64,000 nucleotides of DNA, from contig JASXSV010000008.1 of the NCBI GenBank assembly GCA_030674915.1, positions 99,606 through 163,605 on the forward strand, read 5' to 3'. The notes beneath the pieces were generated by a model that was not told where the DNA came from, did not search any database, and was given only the letters and a program-made list of their open reading frames with translations. A program made the translations under genes and the position numbers. Each line of letters opens with the position of its first letter. Position 1 is the stretch's first letter. Positions 57,131-64,000 of this stretch are shown here, piece by piece. This DNA is from Candidatus Endonucleibacter bathymodioli. Its GTDB lineage: Bacteria; Pseudomonadota; Gammaproteobacteria; Pseudomonadales; Endozoicomonadaceae.

Positions 57131-57190
57131 GGGAATCTCTGAATAAGTCTAATAAATGTGAGATAATACAGCCACACAAACAAACAGTAT
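57131..57190 (+). mobile_element. IS5-type left end, abutting another element's right end
   Basis: GGGAATCTCTGAATAAGTCT starts two bases after the right end of the preceding remnant, followed by the 60-bp left-end sequence seen at 1690-1830 and 12593. It breaks off in the small secreted-protein gene copy at 57190. Confidence 0.6.
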
Positions 57191-57264
57191 TTAAATCTAA
57201 AAAACGTATCTCCAGTAGCTATACTTGAAAATAACACACAAAGTGTGAATAATATTCTCTTCAT
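57190..57264 (-). pseudogene. Truncated copy of the small secreted protein gene
   Basis: The first 24 codons (MKRILFTLCVLFSSIATGDTF...) are identical to those of the gene at 63387-62800. The upstream ~210 bases are also nearly identical (57265-57420 and 63388-63540). The frame is then cut by the IS5-type left end at 57190. Confidence 0.85.
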
Positions 57265-57298
57265 ATAAATAATCCTATGTTTATCGAAAAGCCGGTGT

Positions 57299-57322
57299 AG
57301 TACAGTATATGTTTACTGTACT
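57299..57322. promoter_or_regulatory. Perfect 9-bp inverted repeat upstream of the secreted protein copy
   Basis: AGTACAGTA (57299-57307) and TACTGTACT (57314-57322) around TATGTT, followed by CAA and eight T. It lies 35 bases upstream of the minus-strand gene start and is conserved at 63422-63445. It could be an operator for these genes or a plus-strand terminator. Confidence 0.45.
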
Positions 57323-57387
57323 CAATTTTTTTTGTGATAAATCCAAGATGGGGTCTGGTGCACCAATTCAAGATTTTTAGTGGAAAA

Positions 57388-57561
57388 CTAGATCATGGAG
57401 AGATTGGAGTGACCAGGAATACAACATTTGGAGAGATTAATATCATATCCTTTTACGCCTATGGAAAAATACGCAGTCTTTTCCATTACATCATGATTAA
57501 AATAAAAAAGCATAGCTCCTGTAGATATATTTGAAAAGCACATACAAATTGAAAACAACAT
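57388..57561 (-). pseudogene. Diverged and truncated paralogue of the small secreted protein
   Basis: From the ATG at 57561 (MLFSICMCFSNISTGAMLF) the frame aligns with the start of the 62800-63387 protein (LFTLCVLFSSIATGDTFF...). It then gives FNHDVMEKTAYFSIGV and CIPGH before stopping. Only the first third of the protein is left, and its 3' end merges with the copied promoter region of the neighbouring copy. Confidence 0.6.
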
Positions 57562-57612
57562 ACTCTTATTTGTTGTGAATCGCCTATTTTCTTTATCGTA
57601 TAAATCTGGCAT

Positions 57613-58400
57613 CGTTGTTCATAGGTTAGTTGGTAATAAGTATTCATCGTTGCATCTCTGGCTGTAGAAAGACTATTAGCTTATATCCAGCTAATCTATT
57701 TTTCTATCCAGTTACGCTATGCACTTATGTTTTGAATCCAAGTTTTTATAACTTACACTGTCAGATTATAGAATACTTCGAGCAATCAATACATCTAACT
57801 ATCAAATAATAAATATTGTCATTATGGCTGTTTGTGTTGCAAATAACATTGGAAGGCTTAATCTGATGTTTTGACATATTATGCTTTTTTGTCCTTCATT
57901 TCTTATTATCTGCAATATGATGGCCACTACTTCACATATGACTGCGTAGTTAAATTTTATTGACAATAGAAAAGAAAAGATCAAAAAAATGCTAAGCCTT
58001 ACAAAAAACCAACAAGATAATGGATTGTTTTGACAATCGGTGACAGCCACTTATGGCCATATAAAAACTTGGTTGTTGATAATGAAAAGACCATCGCACC
58101 TCCGCCCAGACAAAACAAAAAATGCTCTCATAGCGGACTATCTATTGTTGGATTCAAGTATCTCTATGCGGTTGTAATTATAGTCTATACTCTGACTTCG
58201 ATTCTTGTGATGTTATTTATGCGAGGGTTTTGGACGAAAACACACATCTGTACCAATCGCCTTTAAGTTACTACATTGTTGGCGGCGTTAGCCTACGAAG
58301 TAGTAAGTGAGCTGATTGAGCGATCGCAGCCAATAATAACACTTTTAGTAGCTTGAAAGGAGATGGGTATAACTCTACATAAACAGTTTAGGATGTACAC
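57613..58400. other. Intergenic stretch, no supported gene
   Basis: AT-rich. A 78-codon frame at 58030-58266 includes one hydrophobic segment but has no ribosome binding site or known family. The last part (58330-58400) should contain the promoter of the WD-repeat gene. Confidence 0.4.
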
Positions 58401-59882
58401 ATGATACGATTTTGCACTAAATTAGTTATTGTAGCTGTGCTTACAGCTACTTTTTCTGTCTCTCATACCTCTGTTGCGAGAGCTCAACCTTTCGAAATGG
58501 TAGAAAAAGGACTTGTTAGTCATAAGTATTGGGTCAATTTTGCAGATTTTAGCTCCGATGGTAAGCATGTGCTGACCGCTAGTGCCTTTGGTTTACAAGC
58601 AAAAATCTGGGGGCAGGATGACAATGGTATCTGGACGGAGGAAGCGACTATTTCCCATGATGAGATGATCTCTTCAGCAGTGATTAGCCCTGATGGTCGG
58701 CATGTGGTGACAGCCAGTCAGGATAAAACGGCAAAAATCTGGTGTCATGCTGCCAGTGGTAACTGGATGGAGAAGGCGACTGTTAACCATAATGAGAAGA
58801 TCTCTTCAGCAGTGTTCAGCCCTGATGGTCAGTATATAGTGACAACCAGTGATGATTACACGGCAAAAATCTGGGGGATGGATGAAAGTGCCAACTGGAG
58901 CGAGAAGGGGGTTATTTCTTATGATGAATGCGTCCATAAAGCACAGTTCAGCCCAAATAATGAGTATGTGGTGACATCCGATGATGTTGGCAAGGTAAAG
59001 ATCTGTGCGAAGGATGAGGATGGCAAATGGGTGGAGAAAATAACAGTTAACCATGAAGACATCGTCGATTCAATAAAAATCAGCCCCGATTCTCGGTATG
59101 TGGTGACAACGGATATGGGTGATGATGCTCCGGTAAAAATCTTATCGCAGGATAACAGTGGCAACTGGAGTGAAAAAACATCGAATATTTTCGGTACGTA
59201 TGGGTATTCTCAAATAGAGTTCAGCTCTGATATGCTGTATGTGCTGACAGTCAGTGAGGAGGAGGTAAAAGTCTGGGAGCAGGATGATAATGGCGCCTGG
59301 ACAGAGAAAGGGTGTATTGCCCAGAGTAGTGAAATTACTTCAGTAATGTTCAGTTTCGATAGCCGGCATGTGCTGCTGATAATCAAAGGTTCTGAGCACA
59401 GGGTACAATTTTTTGGGCGGGATGACGTCGGCACCTGGGAGGCGAAAGGGAGTATTTCACATAGGGAGGAGATTAATACAGCAATATTCAGCCGCGATAG
59501 CCAGCGTGTAGTGACAGCCAGTCAAGATAACACGGCAAAAATTTTGGGGCAGGATGACAGTGGCAGCTGGGCGGAGATATTTTCTATTTCCCATGAAGAT
59601 AGTGTCCATTCAGCAAGTTTCAGTCAAGATAGTAAGCGTGTAGTGACATCCGGTGAAGATAACACGACAAAAATTTGTGGGAAGGATGACCGTGATCAGT
59701 GGGCGGAGCAAGCGAGTGTTTCTCATAGTGGTGTAGGCGCTGCAATGTTCAGCCCTGATAATAAGCATGTGCTGACGACAGACGGTTCTAATTATACCGC
59801 ACAAATCTGGATGTTGATAATCAAAAAATCACCATCCATTCACTCCGTACAAAAGAAAAGTGGTGTATGTACAATCATCTAA
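58401..59882 (+). CDS. Exported WD40-repeat protein
   Basis: The product is 493 residues with AGGA nine bases before the ATG and a clear signal peptide (MIRFCTKLVIVAVLTATFSV...ARA|QP). About ten WD-like repeats of ~43 residues fill the rest, in the form H-E-x-x-x-S-A-x-F-S-P-D-G/S-x-x-V-V-T-x-S-x-D-x-T-A-K-I-W-G. Unlike the protein at 18-1571 it has no F-box. WD40 propellers are protein-binding scaffolds. Export suggests a surface or host-contact role. The repeats are so alike that recent duplication is likely. Confidence 0.85.
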   Translation: MIRFCTKLVIVAVLTATFSVSHTSVARAQPFEMVEKGLVSHKYWVNFADFSSDGKHVLTASAFGLQAKIWGQDDNGIWTEEATISHDEMISSAVISPDGRHVVTASQDKTAKIWCHAASGNWMEKATVNHNEKISSAVFSPDGQYIVTTSDDYTAKIWGMDESANWSEKGVISYDECVHKAQFSPNNEYVVTSDDVGKVKICAKDEDGKWVEKITVNHEDIVDSIKISPDSRYVVTTDMGDDAPVKILSQDNSGNWSEKTSNIFGTYGYSQIEFSSDMLYVLTVSEEEVKVWEQDDNGAWTEKGCIAQSSEITSVMFSFDSRHVLLIIKGSEHRVQFFGRDDVGTWEAKGSISHREEINTAIFSRDSQRVVTASQDNTAKILGQDDSGSWAEIFSISHEDSVHSASFSQDSKRVVTSGEDNTTKICGKDDRDQWAEQASVSHSGVGAAMFSPDNKHVLTTDGSNYTAQIWMLIIKKSPSIHSVQKKSGVCTII

Positions 59883-60047
59883 AGCAGCAGGACTTCTGAA
59901 CGTTATATAAGTGACCGCGCAGCGACTATTTTTGCTGATGCTGGTAGGTCGTTGCCGGTTGCAGTTATACGCTTTTATGCAGGCGTACATTTTAATTTAC
60001 TAACTAAGCGTTTTTTGTAGTTTTCTTTGTGCGGCAAATTCTAAATC

Positions 60048-61246
60048 GAGACCTTTGCACGATAACGCTGCATAAGCCCCACTATTAATGAAATTGTATT
60101 TTTTTAGGATAAAGCCTTAAAAAACACAATTACAGTTCGAATATGCGCCATTCGAGCCATTTCACCCTTCATTTTCGATTTTCAGACGCAACTTGCCTGC
60201 TGAATCGATAAACCTCGTTTAATATTGTGCGCCACACACATTATTTCAAAACGTGTGCGATTTCGGCTTAAGCCAAGATAACGAGCTTTCGCCATGCCGT
60301 AGTGTAATTTCAAAACGCCAAATACTCGCTCCACAGTGCAGCGCACGCCAGAATGTAAACGGTTAAAGCACTTATCATGTTCTGTTAATGGTTTATTTCG
60401 ATAAGCACGTCTTATTATTCTGTTATCAATATTTCTATCATCCAGCCATTCACTGTGCTTCTTGCTGGAATAAGCACTATCCGCATAAACAGACGACTCT
60501 TCACCATCTAATAGCTCAGTGAAACAATTTGAATCGTGAATATTTCCTGCTGTGTAACCGATCGATTTTATCAACCCATCCTCATCGACATTTATGTGCG
60601 CTTTATAGCCGTAGGTACTTTTACTCTTCCCGTCAGAACCTGCTTTCACGTTCCACTTCGCGTCAGGATCCTGTGTTGAGTGCTTGTCTTTATCCTTATT
60701 TGGGCGACACTGTTTAGCCTCAATTACGCTAGCATCAACAATACTGATACCTCCAGATTTAATATAAAGACCTTTATCTATAAGCTGGGAATTGATTTCT
60801 TGAAGCAACTTATCCATAAGCAACAACTTATCGAGCTTCTGTCTAAATCGCCAAAAAGTACTGTGGTCCGGCACTGACTCTGAAATGTCGAGCGCAATAA
60901 ATCGACGAAATAAAAGATCGCGAGCAAGTTGTTTCTCTAGGGCCGAATCGCTTAATTTATACCAACTTTGCAGCAGCAGTGCCTTAAACATCATCAGTGG
61001 AGGCCATGCCTTTTCGCCTCGAGAACTTGAATGTATATCTTTCAGATGATGCTCTAAGCGATCCCAATCAATGAGTTCATGGACAGAGTCGAGTTCTTTC
61101 ACTGCATCGTGATCAATCAGCATTGAATCTGCTAGACTGCGTTGTTTCAGATTTTTCCAAGCCATAATTTCACCGAAAGGCATTGATTGTGCAAGGCTTA
61201 TTATACCTGATTTTCAGTTATTTAGCGAGATTCGTGCAAAGGTCTC
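60048..61246 (-). mobile_element. Complete IS5-family element, copy 2 (1199 bp)
   Basis: Terminal inverted repeats GAGACCTTTGCACGA are at both ends. AAATC occurs on both flanks (60043-60047 and 61247-61251), a candidate target duplication. The size equals copy 1 without its insertion. Confidence 0.93.
60182..61183 (-). CDS. IS5-family transposase
   Basis: The product is 333 residues: an N-terminal DUF772-like region (EKAWPPLMMFKALLLQSWYKLSD), then PDHSTFWRFRQ, the first Asp in SIVDASVIEA, YGYKAHINVDEDGL, the second Asp in YADSAYSSK and Glu in CTVERVFGVLKL. No disruptions, so it is likely an active element. Nearly identical to the broken copy at 54190. Confidence 0.95.
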   Translation of the reverse strand: MPFGEIMAWKNLKQRSLADSMLIDHDAVKELDSVHELIDWDRLEHHLKDIHSSSRGEKAWPPLMMFKALLLQSWYKLSDSALEKQLARDLLFRRFIALDISESVPDHSTFWRFRQKLDKLLLMDKLLQEINSQLIDKGLYIKSGGISIVDASVIEAKQCRPNKDKDKHSTQDPDAKWNVKAGSDGKSKSTYGYKAHINVDEDGLIKSIGYTAGNIHDSNCFTELLDGEESSVYADSAYSSKKHSEWLDDRNIDNRIIRRAYRNKPLTEHDKCFNRLHSGVRCTVERVFGVLKLHYGMAKARYLGLSRNRTRFEIMCVAHNIKRGLSIQQASCV

Positions 61247-61508
61247 AAATCATATGTCTGAAATGAATCTATTGATCCGATATTAATATCACGATCTATA
61301 TCCGAAATGGTTCTTTGTAAGTGGAAATGGCGTTCAGTATTTGTTTGTTAAGAACAGGGTTATAAATCTCAGTAGTATGATCAAGAAATAGATTGAATTG
61401 TTGGTATGCTGAGTTAGAAAAAATAATCTTGTGCTTTTCTGGTATTCCTTGCGAGACTGTAGATTAGTTTGTGTATTTGCTTATTAACCCTTATGGGAGA
61501 TAAGCACT

Positions 61509-62716
61509 ATGAATAAAGATCAAATGCTAGCCTTTGCAAAAAAGGCGGCGAAAAGCATGAAAACTGAGAAAGATCGCAGTGACTTTAGTCGCATGCTAAA
61601 AAAAGTCACCGTTGAGGCATCTCTTAGCGCTGAGCTAGACGACCACCTTGAGTATGACAGAAATCAGCCGACGACTGGATCAAATAGCCGTAACGGTCAT
61701 TCCTCAAAAACACTTTATACGACGACGAGTGGCTATCGATATTGAAGTTCCACGTGATCGAAATAGTTCATTCGAACCTCAGCTTGTAAAAAACATCAAA
61801 CTCGCCTCACTGGTATGGATGATAAAATTCTTTTTCTATATGCCCAAGGAATGACAACTCGAGAAATCTGCGCAACCTTTAAAGAATTGTATGATGCTGA
61901 TGTATCCCCAGACTAAATTATAAGGTCACAAACGCCGTTATGGATCAGGTCATAGAGTGGCAAGCACGACCACTTGGTCAGGTATATCCTATTGTTTATC
62001 GAGACTGTATTGTGGTCAAAATCAGGCAAGATAAGCAGGTAATCAACAAGGCTGTCTATCTAGCGCTTGCAGTAAATATTGAGGGGCACAAGGAGCTTCT
62101 TGGTATGTGGCTATCAGAAAATGAAGGTGCAAAATTCTGGCTAGGCATCCTCACTGAGCTCAAGAATCGCGGTTTAGAAGACATTCTAATCGCTTGCGTG
62201 GATGGCCTTAAAGGATTTCCTGAAGCCATTAAAGCGGTGTACCCTGACACGCACATGCAACTCTGCATCGTTCATATGGTGCGTAATAGCATGAAGTGTG
62301 TACCTTGGCGTGATTACAAAGAAGTAAGCGCTGATTTAAAGCAAGTTTACAGTTCATCTACAGAAGAGGAAGCGTTGCGAGAATTTGATAATATTGAAGA
62401 GAAATGGCTTTCAATGTATCCTCAGATAAACCGATCATGGCGTCAAAACTGGGACAATTTGAATACGTTTTTCGCGTATCCCGAAGAGGTTAGCAAGGCG
62501 ATTTACACTACCAATGCGATTGAATCATTGAACAGTGTGATCAGAAAAGCGATCAAGAAACGTAAGTTATTTCCGCATAATGATTCGGCAAAAAAGGTAG
62601 TTTACCTTGCCACGCGCGAGGCCTCGAAAATTTGGACGATGCCGATACGCAATTGGCGTTCGGCACTGAATCACTTTATGATTGTTTTTGAAACACGATT
62701 ATCAGATTACGTTTAA
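61509..62716 (+). pseudogene. IS256-family transposase with frameshifts
   Basis: Three frames follow each other: MNKDQMLAFAKKAAKSM...AELDDHLEYD (61509-61670), then IDIEVPRDRNSSFEPQ (to about 61854), then a main piece (61940-62716). The main piece has YPIVYRDCIVVKIR with the first Asp, IACVDGLKGFPEAI with the second and YTTNAIESLNSVIRKAIKKRKLFP with the Glu. The catalytic part is intact but the N-terminus is out of frame, so the gene is probably inactive. Confidence 0.88.
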
Positions 62717-62754
62717 TTAAGGCAAATACACAGAGTTATTTATACTCTCAACAC

Positions 62755-62786
62755 ACTAAAAAATCTTGACTTAATCGCACCTTCCC
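62755..62786 (+). mobile_element. Orphan IS5-type right end
   Basis: ACTTAATCGCACCTTCCC with the preceding AAAAAATCTTG matches the right end at 57098-57128. No transposase adjoins it. Confidence 0.5.
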
Positions 62787-62799
62787 TAGTTGACTATGT

Positions 62800-63387
62800 T
62801 CACCTTACTTCTAGCATATACCAAAGAAAATTATAATGATCTGCAAGAAACATAACCTTTTCACTATCCCGAACAATACTGCAAGAATTGCGATTATATG
62901 GAGGAGCAAGATAGGAGCATTTAACACGGATAAATTCTTTCTTTCCGTATTGATTATAATCATCATATGTTTGTTGAAATATGCATCTAGTAGCAACAAA
63001 TGGATGAGCTTTGCTGCAAGGATACTCAATATATTTAACTTGCTCAGTCTTACTTGGTAGTGCTTTATACGTATCCATGAGAATCTGTCCAGAAGAGCTG
63101 TATTCCTCCTTAAATCCATATTTTATAGAAAAAGTATGATAGTAATTACGGAAAATCAATAATAGCGAATGCACAAAATGCATCTGACTCGCATCTATAC
63201 AAATAAATGCCATAGTGATAAGATAACCAGGAATAATACACTCAGATACATCAACGTTATATTTGTTATTTACAGATATGGAAAGATGTGCAGTATCTTT
63301 CATTGCCGAATGATTAAATCTAAAAAACGTATCTCCAGTAGCTATACTTGAAAATAACACACAAAGTGTAAATAATATTCTCTTCAT
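62800..63387 (-). CDS. Small exported protein, paralogous family, function unknown
   Basis: The product is 195 residues with AGGA about 11 bases before the ATG. The signal peptide is MKRILFTLCVLFSSIATG. The mature part has several Cys (VSECIIPGY, YPCSKAHPF, CIFQQTY, VKCSYLAPP, SCSIVRD), probably disulfide-bonded in the periplasm or outside the cell. I recognise no family. Two truncated relatives lie at 57190-57264 and 57388-57561, so the gene has been duplicated. The upstream region has a conserved inverted repeat. Confidence 0.65.
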   Translation of the reverse strand: MKRILFTLCVLFSSIATGDTFFRFNHSAMKDTAHLSISVNNKYNVDVSECIIPGYLITMAFICIDASQMHFVHSLLLIFRNYYHTFSIKYGFKEEYSSSGQILMDTYKALPSKTEQVKYIEYPCSKAHPFVATRCIFQQTYDDYNQYGKKEFIRVKCSYLAPPYNRNSCSIVRDSEKVMFLADHYNFLWYMLEVR

Positions 63388-63421
63388 CTAAATAATCCTA
63401 TGTTTATCGAAAAGCCGGTGT

Positions 63422-63445
63422 AGTACAGTATATGTTTACTGTACT
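63422..63445. promoter_or_regulatory. Perfect 9-bp inverted repeat upstream of the small exported protein
   Basis: AGTACAGTA (63422-63430) and TACTGTACT (63437-63445) with the loop TATGTT, the same as at 57299-57322. Confidence 0.45.
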
Positions 63446-63556
63446 CAATGTTTTTTTGTGATAAATCCAAGATGGGGTCTGGTACACCAATTCAAGATTT
63501 TTAGTGGAAAACTAGATCATGGGAAGATTGCAGTAACTCCCATCTGAGAATGTACT

Positions 63557-63601
63557 TTACCATATTACCATATTACCATATTACCATATTACCATATTAC
63601 C
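63557..63601. repeat. 8-bp tandem repeat
   Basis: TTACCATA is repeated five times, then TTACC. It is intergenic and not a multiple of three. Confidence 0.85.
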
Positions 63602-63604
63602 TTA

Positions 63605-64000
63605 TGCATAGATTATCTCATGCAGTGATGAGCGTAAGAATGGTGACCTGTCTGATGACGATAAATAACTTGTTTCTTTAGATTTTAGTTGCGTATTGGA
63701 TGGGAGCGGTATAATTTGGTAATTCACTCGCACGTTATAATGACGAGTCATTACCGATTATTTTGTGGAAACCCGGTACGCATCATCTAAATTGTGTTTA
63801 TAGTCAGAAAGTTGATCGTAGGAACAGCCTAGTTTACCACGTTTGCTATATTTGAGACCTTTAAGCAATTGTTATTTGGCCAGCTGGCTTCGTTACAAAC
63901 ATACTTAATCATCATTTGCAAGTATAAAATATCTATTTTAGTGTATTTTTGCTTTGCCAGCTAACAAAATTAAGGCTAGTATAAAGGTCTATATTTATAT
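63605..64000. other. Window end, no gene seen
   Basis: AT-rich sequence with no open frame or RNA gene that I can support. Confidence 0.4.

Noticed and set aside
58030..58266. 78-codon frame with one hydrophobic segment
   Set aside because: No ribosome binding site, family or context to support it.
1..64000. tRNA, rRNA or riboswitch genes
   Set aside because: I looked for T-loop motifs (GGTTCGAATCC type) and rRNA landmarks and saw none that fit.

Overview
The window reads as a stretch of chromosome from a host-associated gammaproteobacterium. The housekeeping genes (rdgC, ttcA, mlaA, folD, cysS, glnS, ppiB, lpxH, miaE, gltS, bax) are gammaproteobacterial in type. Between them lie large secreted or eukaryote-like proteins (F-box plus WD repeats, a RING finger, OTU-like, macro/PARG-like, LRR plus cysteine protease) and a dense litter of decayed insertion sequences. 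That mix is typical of intracellular symbionts or parasites such as Endozoicomonas relatives or the intranuclear Ca. Endonucleobacter. The taxonomic placement is inference; there is no rRNA gene in the window.

Layout. 0-1.6 kb: F-box/WD-repeat protein, open at the window edge. 1.9-10.4 kb: a complete type I Wadjet (JetABCD) plasmid-defence operon with a divergent WYL-domain regulator. 10.9-15.4 kb: a cysteine-rich secreted protein, a cytochrome c peroxidase pseudogene broken by a frameshift and an IS-derived element, and a deleted IS3 element. 15.4-20.7 kb: a 1767-residue exported protein with nucleotidyltransferase-like, OTU-like and Sel1-like segments. 21-28.2 kb: rdgC, a secreted RING-finger protein, bax and ttcA, separated by IS30/IS256 debris and short palindromic elements. 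28.6-32 kb: a DksA-like gene remnant and a proline-rich protein with a macro/PARG-like C-terminus. 33-42 kb: mlaA, a short-chain/branched-chain acyl-CoA (probable valine) catabolic cluster, a GT39-type glycosyltransferase and gltS. 42-46 kb: IS630/IS30 debris, an XRE regulator and an LRR/cysteine-protease effector gene carrying three inactivating lesions. 46.4-53 kb: folD, cysS, glnS, ppiB-lpxH and miaE. 53.4-64 kb: a basic-tailed protein, an IS5-family element disrupted by an intact IS30 element, a duplicated family of small secreted proteins, a secreted WD-repeat protein, a second intact copy of the IS5-family element and a frameshifted IS256 transposase.

How it fits together. The window is a small set of conserved genes in a sea of mobile DNA, with effector candidates that converge on eukaryotic ubiquitin and ADP-ribose signalling (F-box, RING, OTU-like, PARG-like). 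The most striking non-coding structure is a family of at least ten miniature palindromic elements. They are about 125 bp long, or 55-66 bp in the short form, with TATACC...GGTATA ends. They sit in gaps beside housekeeping genes, in one case overlapping a start codon. They look like TA-targeting MITEs, and an IS630-family remnant that could be related to their mobiliser lies at 42 kb. All family assignments rest on motif recognition by eye; no searches were run.
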